64,000 nt of DNA from Atopsyche davidsoni (GCA_022113835.1 JAILWY010000010.1:6597501-6661500), one strand, 5' to 3'; counted from the stretch's first letter, positions 39,434 through 51,676 are shown. Notes: generated by a model not told the origin, from the sequence alone. Translations and numbers: made by a program.

Positions 39434-39700
39434 TTATTTATTATCATAATCCGCGACAGTCCACACCTGAATTAAAACTGCTGAAATGAAAGCACACAAG
39501 TCATGAAAGCCGAGCCACCTGCGACCAACAGAAGAACTTCTGAAGAATGTAGATGCTCGGGCAATAAAGGCTAACAAAGGTAAAATAACACGGGCGAGAC
39601 CCTTCGGCACCCTCGCTAAAAAAAGATCAATGCTCGTGATCACGCCCTGCATTGTGCTTGTGCGATTTAAATCAAATGCAGAAAATTTACCAAACGCCAT
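39434..39700 (-). other. 88-codon open frame of unknown significance
   Basis: Starts with ATG and ends at a stop within DNA that is less AT-rich than its flanks. The predicted peptide is mostly hydrophobic in its middle and C-terminal half, with interspersed arginines, which might suggest a membrane segment. I recognise no family. No splice sites, paralogue or promoter support it. It may be a small gene, an exon or chance. Confidence 0.15.
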
Positions 39701-41140
39701 ATCTCAATAATAGATTTTTTGAATGGTGCATACATATTGAGTTTTTGTTTACATTAAATTAAACTTGCAAGAGCGCAGACATGAGCATGAATACTTAGAG
39801 TTTTTTGTTACCGCTGGTGAGTATTTAATAAAGTCTCAGTGTTTGAGTCGCTCTGAAACAGAGTGGCTTAACTGCGCTACTTGTGTACTTTAATAGATTA
39901 CAGATAATTGGAAAATATTGGGAAAACCACTCTTAACCAATTATGCGTCTATTTTCATTTCAAGTGATCCTAGATTAAAAACGTATGTATCATTGAATTA
40001 TTGACTTATTTTTTTTTAAACTCACAAATATTTGTTAATCCTTTACTACAACATTTTTATCGTTGATAAAAAAAAATTCAATTTTTTAAATAATTATTAC
40101 AAAACACTAACAGTTAAGTGTTTTCTTAATTTGTGAAAAAAATTGAGTAATCATATTTAAAATAAAACAAAATAAGTTAATCATTTAATTCAAATTTATG
40201 TTTATAACTGAGATTTTAACAAAAGCATTTTCATAAAATCATAACCCAAGGTGCTTAACCACTTGTAAATTATAACATGTACATAGTTTAGAACTTTGTT
40301 GTAGCCCATACTTGGCGCAATCTAGATAATCTCTACATTTATAATATTATAAACACACGACGGCTAATTAGAGAATATTTAATGGAATTCTTAATACATT
40401 TAATATTGCGAAGTGAATGCATTTAATGTTTTTTTTCACAGTAATTTCACTAAACAAATCTAACCTACCATTTTTTTATCAATTTTTTCATCAAATAGCG
40501 TTATTCAAACAAATCAACTAATAAAAATAAGTATATCATTATTGGACATACAATGACCACAGTTCAACACTTTATCAATTGTTTTGTCATTTTTAACCTA
40601 ACAATTTACTTTTTTAAAGTAAAAGAAATGAACGTGACTAATGAAATTCCTACGGCGTCCTAAAAACCGAAAAACGTTGGCTTTAAAAAAGAGAATCCGC
40701 ACAAAAAGATCTCTCAATTTAAAGAAAAGAATAAATTTATTTGAAACATCTCTCGCCTAACTAGTTTTATCATTCGTTTTTGTTTTAATCGTTTAATATT
40801 TAGATATTACATTTATTAATTAAAATTTTCACTGGTGTGATTTCATTAATTACAAGAAATATTTCTTTGCCATGTTTGTGGTAACGTAAAAATAATACTC
40901 AGATAATAAAAAAAAACATCTCATAAAATAATAAGCAATTGAAATGTATGAAGATCTTAAAAGTAGAGAATTGACAATAACCTTTTCACGTAGAGAGTTA
41001 TGATATATGTAAGTATTAAATAATAAAGATGATTATTTAAATATTTTTTATCAAAATAATGTGATAGCATTTGAAAATAATACAGCTCATCAGTTTTTGG
41101 CATAAATTTTAAAATTATTTATAAAGTTATCGTAATACAA
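39701..41140. other. AT-rich stretch, no gene seen
   Basis: Nothing recognised. Confidence 0.55.
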
Positions 41141-41290
41141 GACGCTCCAACGGATCGATAGTTCGCTCCGAGCCTCAGGCGGCATCTTGAAGGGGTGGCG
41201 TGAGGGGTGAAAATTGCCGTCGAGCCTCCTCAGGCTCTTACTGTGTATCTGTATAGAGATAAAAATAAAACCACCAGACCGCCACACTAG
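41141..41290. other. GC-raised island with perfect hairpin
   Basis: GAGCCT at 41222-41227 and AGGCTC at 41232-41237 form a perfect 6-bp stem around CCTC. A related word, GAGCCTCAGGC, lies about 50 bases upstream. Composition is balanced in between. Candidate noncoding element. Confidence 0.3.
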
Positions 41291-43560
41291 ATCTATATCT
41301 TATGGAATAAATTGAAAGGATCTGTGCATTGGCATAACTTACGAGACAATCTCCAATAGACTGGCTGAAAGAGCGAAAAATTCTGTGAATGGCTGTATTA
41401 ATATTTCGATCAACTTTTATGAACCCTTTTATTTTCATAAAAAAATTTCAATGTATATTTTATTATGTATTTTAGTTTTTTTTTTTAATATATTTTTTTT
41501 AAAATATGAATTAATAAGCAATTCTATAATACATTATGATAATTATATTGTAAATGGCGTAGACAGCAAAGTTTGAAGTATATCCAATTTTCTGCTTCCA
41601 AAATCTCATTTCTCTTTTATATTTCTAGATATTGCATTTCACCTGCTAGTTATTGATATATTTATCAAAGTTTAAACTGCTTTGAGCATAAAATGTTTAA
41701 GCACTTATTTTATTTATGCTAAAGTAGTTTATGACATAATATGGATATTGACAAGTATTGTCTAACAATCTTACAACGCTATTCCAGCTTAAGTTCATGA
41801 TAATTTATAAAATTATTCATTTGAAAAATATACTCGAATTCTTTATGTATGTATTTTTTATAATAATAAAGTCAATAGTTAATTGTGGAAAACAGAGTAA
41901 AAAATATTTAAATACACCCGGCAATCATAAACATACACACAAATGCTTTAACGACTTCAGATGTACGCAAGAAGCACGTCAGCGAAATTGAATTCAAACA
42001 GAATAAAAACAAGCATCCCACAAAAACTCGTTTTAACAAGATTACGACTTTCATCAGGCCCCTCGTCACTTTTCACTCTATTGTACATCTCATCTTCGTG
42101 ATGATAAAAGTTGGAGAATAAATTTATGCAGAATCAACGACGCACTGGCGTCTTTTATAACAGCCAAACATCAAGGCTTTAGCGCGATTCTCTGATGACA
42201 CACCCTGGCTGATTTATCAATTAGGATCACAAAAAAAAACTTCAACATTAGGATGAGTTATTTTTAATTTAATCTTACTAAAATTGCTACTTATAAACCA
42301 CACCAGAATTCTAACAAAAGTAACAAATTGTATCGAATCTAATAGGATTTCAACAGTATCTTTAAATTCTCAGTAGAGTTTCGTATATACTATATATCTT
42401 ATTAAATTTTTTGGAACTGTTTATTGATATTCCTGATTCTGGACAAACTGCATATACTATGTGAACAAATCAATATGATTTATTTTAATATGACCTAAAA
42501 GTAATTGAGCTCTGCTTTTTGTATGTGGATACTGGATAGTGACTTCTTCACCCAAATAAAGGAAAATCGTGTTAGAAGAATATCATGCATCAGAAACCTG
42601 TCTACTAATTCAATTCGCTAGTTCATACTTATCATATATACATATCATAGAGGAAATTTAAGTATATATAAATCAATATAAAATCAGCATATCTATTGCG
42701 CGATTCTTGAAACTTCTTCGAGAAATTGATAAAATATGTTTTCAGTATTTATTAAAATTGATATCTCTTCTGTCTCACATAGAAAAGTCCTAGAAAAATA
42801 TTACTCTACTGTCTTAGAAACATGATAGCTGTCATATATAAAAATATTGAAATTCATATTTTTTCTCAAAGAAAAAGCATGTGTTGATATCACTATGAAA
42901 AGCATGTTTACTTTTACATTATTTCTTCGAAGTTTAAATATTTCAATTATGTTTAATTGTTTGAAATAACCAAATGCGTAACTAGTTTGTTAATAAATAT
43001 TTTTATTTATTCAAAACTCAGAAATCACAAAGAAATTTCTTATTATAATATTCTGAAAACTTTTTAAAAGAACAATCAATGGCTAATATAATCAAACATA
43101 TTTACTAAATCCAACATTAATGACATTTACACCTTCCATATTTCCAAAAATAATTTCATAGCGTTATTGAAGGCTATTAACTTCTTAAACTTAAAGTTTT
43201 AGACGTCATAAAATTTAATATGCATTGTATCAAATAAAATAAATTTCTAACGTTCAATTTAATACTGATCAAATTGTTGATCATACTTGTACGTAAATAC
43301 AAAAAAATAGGAGATACTGACATAAGATATTAGATTTAAATTCCAAAGCCGTTTCATTTATTATGATAATTGTGTTCTTATGAAAATATTGTTCAGCCAT
43401 TTAAATCAATGATTGTGTGAATATAATGTACTATTAGTTAATTTACAATTCAAACCGAATTTTTTATGAAGCCTTCTATCGATACAAAATTTTTGCGCTA
43501 TTAACTGAAGATTATTAGAATATTATAAAATTGAATCTACAATATATTTTTTTTTCAAAG
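41291..43560. other. AT-rich stretch, no gene seen
   Basis: A 77-codon frame (41758-41991) and others are unrecognisable. A mixed segment at 42040-42200 has no exon features. Confidence 0.5.
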
Positions 43561-43576
43561 ATTTCACATTTACCGT

Positions 43577-43762
43577 GTGCAATTTATCACAGGGTTATTT
43601 CATTCAATATGTGACCATGTACGAGAAAAGACGCATTTTTCACCAGACGTATTACAGCATCCTCCAGTAGGGATGTACCAAGAAGAAAACAACATTAGGG
43701 GATGTCCCCGAAACAACGTCGATATGTCCGCAACGATAATGTTGGGCGACGGTGCGGAATAA
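43577..43762 (+). other. 61-codon open frame beside the satellite, unknown significance
   Basis: The frame lies downstream of a T-rich tract followed by ATCACAG (a possible splice acceptor near 43587-43593) and ends just before the GC-rich block. Its composition is more balanced than most of the window. I do not recognise the peptide. It could be a terminal exon of an unknown gene or chance. Confidence 0.15.
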
Positions 43763-43763
43763 C

Positions 43764-43847
43764 TAACGGGGGCGGTCCCCCGCGCCGCCCGCGCCCATCA
43801 CTCGTCCGGCACGGATTTCAGTTCCCCACCCCCGCTGAAAAATGAAA
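43764..43847. other. Highly GC-rich block abutting satellite array
   Basis: The most GC-rich stretch I see in the window. It contains a perfect hairpin (GGGGG at 43768-43772, loop CGGT, CCCCC at 43777-43781) and then repeated CGCC words. It ends where the first satellite monomer begins. It may be the remaining edge of the sequence from which the array was amplified, or an unrelated element. Confidence 0.5.
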
Positions 43848-44090
43848 CCCCGGATACACGCGACAGAATAAAAGCATGATTTTTTGCTTTCATTAGTGGG
43901 ACACAAGACTGATTAATTTTTAGAAAAATACATTTTTTTATGATGATGGTTACTAAAATATTATAACAAGAGAATATGGCGCGTCAATTTTTAAACCCTT
44001 TATACGCACTGTTTGTGCAGTAGGTTTTTTTGTGGTTTATCATTTTAATTTAAAATCAGATGTTTGCTAACCTAACCTAACCTAACCTAG
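43848..44090. repeat. Satellite monomer 1 (edge variant)
   Basis: 243 bp. It begins CCCCGGATAC instead of CCCCGAATAC and has GCATGATTTTTTGCTTTC where central copies have GCATATTTTTTTAATTTC. It carries the telomere-like block AACCT x4 at 44069-44088. Confidence 0.95.
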
Positions 44091-45058
44091 CCCCGAATAC
44101 ACGCGACAGAATAAAAGCATATTTTTTTAATTTCATTAATGGGACACAAGACTGATTAATTTTTAGAAAAATACATTTTTTTATGACGATGGTTACTAAA
44201 ATATTATAACAAGAGAATATGGCGCGTCAATTTTTAAACCCTTTATACGCACTGTTTGTGCAGTAGGTTTTTTGTGGTTTATCATTTTAATTTAAAATCA
44301 GATGTTTGGTAACCTAACCTAACCTAACCTAGCCCCGAATACACGCGACAGAATAAAAGCATATTTTTTTAATTTCATTAATGGGACACAAGACTGATTA
44401 ATTTTTAGAAAAATACATTTTTTTATGACGATGGTTACTAAAATATTATAACAAGAGAATATGGCGCGTCAATTTTTAAACCCTTTATACGCACTGTTTG
44501 TGCAGTAGGTTTTTTGTGGTTTATCATTTTAATTTAAAATCAGATGTTTGGTAACCTAACCTAACCTAACCTAGCCCCGAATACACGCGACAGAATAAAA
44601 GCATATTTTTTTAATTTCATTAATGGGACACAAGACTGATTAATTTTTAGAAAAATACATTTTTTTATGACGATGGTTACTAAAATATTATAACAAGAGA
44701 ATATGGCGCGTCAATTTTTAAACCCTTTATACGCACTGTTTGTGCAGTAGGTTTTTTGTGGTTTATCATTTTAATTTAAAATCAGATGTTTGGTAACCTA
44801 ACCTAACCTAACCTAGCCCCGAATACACGCGACAGAATAAAAGCATTTTTTTTTAATTTCATTAATGGGACACAAGACTGATTAATTTTTAGAAAAATAC
44901 ATTTTTTTATGACGATGGTTACTAAAATATTATAGCAAGAGAATATGGCGCGTCAATTTTTAAACCCTTTATACGCACTGTTTGTGCAGTAGGTTTTTTG
45001 TGGTTTATCATTTTAATTTAAAATCAGATGTTTGCTAACCTAACCTAACCTAACCTAG
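44091..45058. repeat. Satellite monomers 2-5 (homogenised core)
   Basis: Four consecutive 242-bp copies (starts 44091, 44333, 44575, 44817) that differ at only a few positions. Examples are a GCTAACC or GGTAACC junction and one A-to-G change in TATTATAGCAAG near 44933. AACCT x4 blocks lie at 44311-44330, 44553-44572, 44795-44814 and 45037-45056. Confidence 0.95.
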
Positions 45059-45420
45059 CCCCGAATACACGCGACAGAATAAAAGCATATTTTTTTGATT
45101 TCATTAATGGGACACAAGACTGATTAATTTTTAGAAAAATACATTTTTTTATAATGATGGTTACTAAAATATTATAACAAGAGAATATGGGGCGTCAATT
45201 TTTAGCCCTTTATACGTACTGTTTGTGCAGTAGATTGTTTGTGGTTTTGTATTTTTATTAAAATCAGATGTTTGCTGTAGGGTCTCCTTTTTTCTAAAAA
45301 TCATTAACTTAACATAACCTAACCTCACCTAACCCCGAATACACGCGACAGAAAAAAAGCATGATTTTTTGCTTTCATTGTGGGATTATAAAATCAGATA
45401 TCCTTTTTTCTAAAAATCTT
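45059..45420. repeat. Satellite monomer 6 and truncated copy 7 (decayed edge)
   Basis: Monomer 6 is 274 bp because of extra sequence (GTAGGGTCTCC..., about 45276-45310), and its telomere-like end is degenerate (AACATAACCTAACCTCACCT). Copy 7 starts at 45333 and carries the same GCATGATTTTTTGCTTTC variant as copy 1. It then skips most of the unit and fades out by about 45420. Confidence 0.9.
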
Positions 45421-47620
45421 TTATTTTCTAATACACATATAAAATAATACAACAGTATTTTTTATTAACGTAATCTTTACGAAAAGCATAAAAGACGCAA
45501 TCGAAGCTTTGTTGTAACGTCTATTATTAATATAATTTGGGTTCAAGCTATTTTTTATCTAAGGTGAAATTGTAAATCTTTATATGTATTAAAACAGTTT
45601 CCAGTAAAAATTTTCTTCCTCTAAGACGAGTTGTTATATTTTATAAATTCGTTTCACATCGCACTTGGAAGTTTGGATAGGAGGAAAATCTTGTTATATT
45701 TTTCATCATAACAATATTCAGATCTCAAAGGCTGTAAACAGAACTAATCCCTAGAGTCAACACATCCCGGTTTTGTTTATCTCGTGCAGGGGCAATGCAA
45801 ATAGCTGTACGCAGTTTGAATGTGATTCTCGAAGATGAACCCTCATTATGGGAGTCACAGATGGCGGCGTATGACGCGCCTGCTCTGAATACATTTGTCG
45901 ATGCCATCACATTAAGCTATTCAAATTAGTTCACATACTTTCAATATTAAAATGTTCAAATATATGCACAAAGACAAACATATTTATATATATAATTAGA
46001 ATAAAAGGTGTATTACTCTTTACATTATTTCAAAAATTTACAATTTTGAAAACAGGCACATTAAAATAAATATATAATTCATGAATTGTTTGACCTATTT
46101 TTGGAGCTGAAAATTGTGTGTGTTATTTTTATTTAAACTAGATTAATAAATGATACTAAATAAATAAATTGAAACTAAACGAGACTATAAATTATAAAGT
46201 CAAACGGCGTTTAATTATACTGTGTAGTTTTTAGTTTTTTCATTGTAATCTAATGGATTTACATCAACGACTAAATAAAAAAAGATATTAAAAAAATTAC
46301 GGAATAAATTTTACATACACAGATAATATTTCTTATTTATAAATTAAGGATTCACATTGTTATTATGCAGCCGTTATTTCCGATAACCTTTACATACAAT
46401 ATTAATTTCTTTAAAAATTTAAAAAAAAAACTTGAATTTTTTTACTTTTAAATAAAATAATGTATTTTTATTGCATTTATCATTAAAGGTGTATGTATAT
46501 TTTACAATTTGGATCACGCATATTAAAAGCTTCATATTTAAATATATGAAGTTTAAACAGGTGTAGAGCAGGAGATTTTCAATTCCTGTCTGTAAAACTT
46601 AAAGTCAATTTTTTTCCTGAGATCGTCTAGCGTTTTTTCTTAATTCTGAGGATTAAAAATCATAATTGTTTATTGCATACACTACATGTTTTTTTATCAT
46701 AAAATCCGTGTACTAAAAAGGACTTTTTAAAATTAACAAATAAAAATTCTTACATAAATTTATAATATTTCCTCATGAAATACTTCATAATGTATTCGGA
46801 TGTAATTTTAAATTATTAAAATTAAATCGGATCAAGTCTTAAACATTTTACAAAGTTTCCACGAACCAAAAAAAGTTTTCTAGAAATGCATGCTGTGAAG
46901 TTAGCAGAAGTCGTATATTACTGGAAACTGAGTTAAACTTGTCATAAAAAGGGACTTCCTTCGTTCCGCCAAAATATTGTGTTAAACCAATTTATATTTA
47001 TCAGTTGGGGGTAGCATAAATTTATTTATATTCGTTCTTAGAATTTTTCTCCAAGAATCCTTTGTGTATGTGTCCGCGACTCTGTAACAAATAGGGAAAC
47101 TTTACTTTTCGGGGCTTTTTTGAACGATTTATCAAATATAAAAGAGTTTTGTACAAAAAAAAGTGTACAACAGATATGTACTCGGTGAAATTTATTTGTA
47201 CCAAAGTTCCTTCATAAAAAAGAATTTGATTCACAAACGTTGCTAATTTGAAAGTAGTATAGGCGAACATTGGTTTCATTGCAAATAATCATTCGGGATA
47301 GCGTTTGCACACATACGCTTATTATCAAAATTATTTTAGAGCATTTAGAGTATTTTTTGAATTACGTATATTTATATTAGGTGAAATATCAACATATATA
47401 ATAGTTTATTGACTGACTATAAATTATAAAGTCAACTCAAAGCTTAAGCATCCCAATATATATTTTTCCATTAACATGATAAAAAAATTATGATAAAGTA
47501 GTCATAGAGACATTAGGAGTAAAATAAAAACTCACGCAACGTTAACCGGCTACGTGTGATCTTCAATCAATATAGTGAAGTTTCGTTTGCACTGAATAAA
47601 TATTTCTGTTAATGTGCCAT
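45421..47620. other. AT-rich stretch, no gene seen
   Basis: Small frames at 45725-45910 and 47022-47279 (both minus) have no recognisable domain. Nothing else seen. Confidence 0.5.
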
Positions 47621-48070
47621 ACTAAATGCGACCGTGTGTAGTATGGCGCAAAATCGAATCGCAGTATTCCCCGAGCCGGCAGCACAACCAATCCATCAGC
47701 GCAATTTAAAACACATTTCAATTTACAAGCCGGCGCGGCCTCTTCAAATAATGTCTAGACGCGGCCGCAGACCGGAGGGACGCCGGGGCGGCATGATGGA
47801 TGGGGACGAGCTGAAGGGCGGCGACACGAAGCTGCAGCAGGAAATTAAGCAGCGTCATTGCATCTTTCTGAGTGCAGGAAGCGCCGCCTAACGCCTTTTT
47901 GAAGCTCCAGTTCCTAGTCGGTGGCAGCACCAAGTTTCAGACAACTTTCTGAGCAGGAAGTGAGATTAATTCAATTTCCAAGTTTTTGCTACGGAACGGA
48001 AGGCGCGACGCTGTTTTCCGATAAGATTTTATTCTTGGTGCGCTCCGTCTCTCTCGGGCACTTTGGTTAG
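47621..48070. promoter_or_regulatory. Large CpG-bearing island; candidate promoter, 5' exon or enhancer
   Basis: About 440 bp with a very GC-rich core (47755-47890: GCGGCCGC, GGGACGCCGGGGCGG). The core is open on both strands: an 85-codon plus frame (47634-47891) and a 71-codon minus frame (47718-47933). The plus frame ends in a charged, arginine- and glycine-rich segment that reflects the GC content, and no family is recognised. The size, CpG content and sharp edges make this the best candidate in the window for a transcription start or 5' exon. No TATA or initiator settles the direction. Confidence 0.3.
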
Positions 48071-48199
48071 TAATTTAATTTAAAAATAAATACAATTAGG
48101 GAAACAAAATATCAACCCTACCTTTATACCTACAGCATACCTTCAGCTGTAGAATATGCTAAATTTGTTGATATGTATTAGAATTTAAACAAACCTTTG

Positions 48200-48414
48200 A
48201 GTAATAATACATCCTAGGGACTATGACGATTATTCAGGCTGCCCAGTGAATACCCAGTTAAACGTTATTCAAACAGGACTCGATGGTAAAACCATTGTCC
48301 GTGGTGCTGTGATCAGACACTATCTATGCATACAATCCTGGGGGCGATATGGAGCGATGGCTTAGCAGATAATCTCTCAACTGTCAAAGCACCGGAGAGA
48401 TTACGAAGGCGACC
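48200..48414. other. Mixed-composition segment upstream of SINE-like fragment
   Basis: Balanced sequence with TGGCTTAGCAG at 48358-48368, which fits the A-box consensus TRGYNNARNNG exactly. The nearest B-box-like word (GTTCGCTCA at 48421) has one mismatch and lies far away. It may be part of the same decayed repeat as the next entry. Confidence 0.25.
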
Positions 48415-48500
48415 AATCTTGTTCGCTCAGTGGCTACACAAACAACGCTACCAACCAATCTGTATCATGCACTGAGTTTGATTCCCAATAAGATTACAAT
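48415..48500 (+). mobile_element. Possible tRNA-derived SINE fragment
   Basis: TCGCTCAGTGG at 48423-48433 differs from the A-box consensus at one position and matches the D-arm wording GCTCAGTGG seen in many insect SINEs. GTTTGATTC at 48476-48484 differs from the B-box consensus at one position and is followed by CCCA, as in a T arm. The spacing (53 bases start to start) is slightly long for a tRNA but usual for decayed SINE heads. No clear tail or target duplication was found. Confidence 0.35.
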
Positions 48501-49140
48501 ATATAGCTTTTGTTTTCATTGTTACAATGTCGACACTGCTGTGAGAAGATTGGCTACATACATTACCACATCTATCATTGTAAATCACTAATCGATTTAG
48601 TATTCGCTTTTTAAACAATAAGTAATATTGCATTAAACATTAGATTTTACTTTAAGTATTCGGAAAATTAGATTGACATCCAATAATAATCTAAAATTCT
48701 TCTTTTCTAAATTTAATTTAAGCAATTATTATATAATTTTTATATTTATGATTAAACGTGGAAACCGGCGTTTTGTCTTTTAATAAAAAGTCTTCAATAG
48801 AATCATTATAATTCATATTTTAGGTTTAAAAAATGGATTGGTAAATATATAGGTTATAAAATTCAATCAATATGATTTTTAAAGAGTCTATCGAAATTTC
48901 ATTTTCAAAATTGTTCAACATTTTTAATATGCCTATATTTCTTTGAAAGTAAGGCGTTCAAGACAAGCTATCAATTTGTAATACTAATAAAAGCATACTT
49001 TTTAATTTTCTTTTTTATCTCATATAAAATAACTTTAGAATATATGTACTGTCGCAACTTCTCCAATTGGAAATAAAATTAATCAACTATATTACTTTGA
49101 AATACAATACGTGTAAGCAATCCAAATCGCAACACAGATT

Positions 49141-49520
49141 TTCCGTTTGCTTTAGCGGAGCGATAATTTCGATTTGTGTGTTCTAAATAGGAAGACCATT
49201 AGAGTGTTCCTGCCCTTATATAATATTTAATCACAGGACCTGTCGCGGAGCTGATTGCAATTATCTCCTGTGTTTGACAACTACTGTGATTGCGTGATCC
49301 CACTCAGATCCGCCCCTTTGCCTCGTCAATTATTTTGCACTGACTCGATAGGGAGACAGGATTCGGTCACACTCTTTGAAGGGATTAACCTTTAATTGTT
49401 CGAGGCTTCAGTGGAGCACTATCCGATTTATGCACGCCACGTCGGTAATCTCGTTTGACACAGTGTGAAGAGCTTCCCGGAGGTGAACTTTGATGGGGAC
49501 TCTGCAAAGTAGTTTATTTT
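49141..49520. other. GC-raised island, candidate regulatory element
   Basis: A long balanced segment with CCTGTCGCGGAGCTGATTG near 49239-49257, GGGATTAACC (TAAT-type core) and several CpG. A 67-codon minus-strand frame (49408-49611) lacks a recognisable domain. Confidence 0.3.
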
Positions 49521-51650
49521 GCAGCAACAGAAAAATACATAACAGCACAGATGAGATGATGTATACGGTTACATTTACACGTAGTGATCGTAATGCATTG
49601 ATGCTACCCAAGTAAAATGAAGATTTTTGACATAATAAAAAAATTAAACATGCCTAAATATTCCTACTTTTATACATTTCATCATGTCAACAAAATAGCT
49701 TTTACAGTATCCATACGGCAAATACACTTTAATTAAATTTTACTAGCAAATATTTATTACTATGTGAGTATAAGTACTCAGACAAACAGATATTTTGACA
49801 AAACGAGATATATTTTTTTAATTCATTGTAAATTATAGTACCTAGTCAAAATAAATTTCCGCTCATTTTGGTACGCACCCGTCCCAAGTTGACTTGGATT
49901 CCAATTACTGTACCTTCTTGGAGATAACGGATATTAATTCCTGGTATCACGAGGATCTAGCAGGCTGGCTGCGTAGTGCTCAGTCACTGGAAGAATGTAA
50001 ACGTGTCGACGAACTACTTGGATGGAAATGTAATCAGCAAGAGCGAAGAGAATAATGCATGCGGGGAAGCGGATATGAAGAAAAAATGGAAGAGAGTATA
50101 ATTCTCGGCTCTGATTGTCCAAACGCAATTCTTGTGTTTTTAATATTCAAGAAGTGTGAATGGACATCAACGCTTGGAATAAAACATCATCATTGCAGTA
50201 CTCGTATTCATCAAGATTGTTTTATCTGGAACATGTAAAAATTGTATTTTTTATTGAATATGTACTTACTCTTTTTGCATTGTAATAATTTTATTTATTA
50301 TTTAAATTTTAATATACAAGTGTAAATTATAAAAGTATGTATTTAAAATTTCATGGCTTCATTAAAACCCGCAGATGTTGAATGTGAAGATTGAGGTATT
50401 GATAATAAATTATGAACAAACATGTGAATTGATTTATTTGCACCCTTAAACATTTAAATAAACTTTTTGTTTTAATATATTTCAAAACCCAGTCTTTATA
50501 TTGAGGAATTAGCATAATGGTTTCATAAACTCACGTTTATATAAAGCTGTGAAAAATGTATTCTAACCAAATTATTTTTTTAAATAAAATAATTTATTGA
50601 GATAGACATGGTTTGCATGTTTATAAAAAATATTTTATCTTCATGACTGTATTTTTTTTTCAAATAATCTCTACACGGTACGTTCAGTCACATCAAAATA
50701 AATGCTCTCTAAATTTTAATGAGTCGCAAATAGCATTCAAATCCACACACCCTGTCTAGAATTGTCTGGTGATCAAATAAATTGTTCCCCTAAAATATTA
50801 TGATTATTGTGACGATTATTTACGTTATAGTATTTTTTTATTGCATCCACAGTCTTGAATTATTTTTTATAAATTTGAAATAAAAATCAGATTTATTTAT
50901 ATTTTAAAGGCCTTTATGAATTATCAAAGTTATATATTTATTAAACTACTAAGAAGATGACTTTACATATACCTTAGTTATTTTATTTAACCAATGTTCT
51001 TGTTTAAATTTTAATATATATTTTAAATGTTATAAAACTTTACTGTTAATATTAAGAAATGTTTATACACGTCGTATTTTCATTTTTAATGTTTTTTAAG
51101 TTTAATTTAGACTTTTTATTTGAATAATTTTAATGACGAATATTTACTTTGACTGAATTTAAGGCTTCATTACTTTTCCACGGACAAAGATTCCAAATAT
51201 ATAAATGGCCAAGTTTGTCTACAAGGAAGGTTGTTTTCAAGTTTGTACTCATTAAGTGCCCCAAGAGTTCTCTCGGCAGGGAATAATCTACTTCAGTTCA
51301 AAGTGAATGATAAATGAAAGCGTACCCTTTAGCACAAAATATTTCAAATGAAACTCTTATTTTAAAACCTGGGATTTCTTCTAATGTAAACCCGAAAGAA
51401 ACCTTTTTCTGTGAATCAATTCCACGTGATATCAAAATTGAGAAAAACGTACTTACAAATACTCCAGTAGTTAATTTTACAAAAAACATATTTAAAAAAT
51501 ATACAATTTTGAAAATAAACGAAAACGCTTTTATTTGTACCGAACTACATACGGTATACGAAATAATATTTTGTTAGGATCAACAAGTTTCATGAAAAAT
51601 AAATACTTTATTTTATGTATACATTTATATATACAGTGTTTATTATATAA
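49521..51650. other. Mainly AT-rich stretch, no gene seen
   Basis: A mixed segment at 49860-50120 carries a 64-codon minus frame without motifs. The 87-codon plus frame at 51314-51577 overlaps a 63-codon minus frame in the same DNA. The plus peptide is lysine- and asparagine-rich and unrecognised. No RNA gene seen. Confidence 0.45.
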
Positions 51651-51676
51651 ATATATATGTGTGTGTGGGTGGGTGT
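51650..51676. repeat. TA/TG/GGGT simple repeat
   Basis: Short run of TA followed by TG and GGGTGGGT units. Confidence 0.8.

Larger units (their letters stand above)
43848..45420. repeat. Satellite array, ~242-bp monomer with embedded telomeric pentamers
   Basis: Head-to-tail array defined by the recurring start CCCCGAATACACGCGACAG (CCCCGG in the first copy). Starts are at 43848, 44091, 44333, 44575, 44817, 45059 and 45333, giving periods of 243, 242, 242, 242, 242 and 274. The last copy is truncated with an internal deletion. The monomers share the same order of blocks, including GGGACACAAGACTG, ATGGCGCGTCAATTTTT and a GCAC/GTGC mini-hairpin. The first five each end in four perfect AACCT units, the complement of the insect telomere repeat. 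Copies 2-5 are nearly identical, consistent with recent amplification or homogenisation. Confidence 0.97.

Noticed and set aside
43848..45420. CRISPR array
   Set aside because: The repeats are ~242-bp head-to-tail satellite monomers without short repeats and variable spacers, in eukaryotic-type DNA.
51298..51577. Frames open on both strands (63 and 87 codons)
   Set aside because: Antisense overlap and lysine/asparagine-rich composition fit chance in AT-rich DNA.
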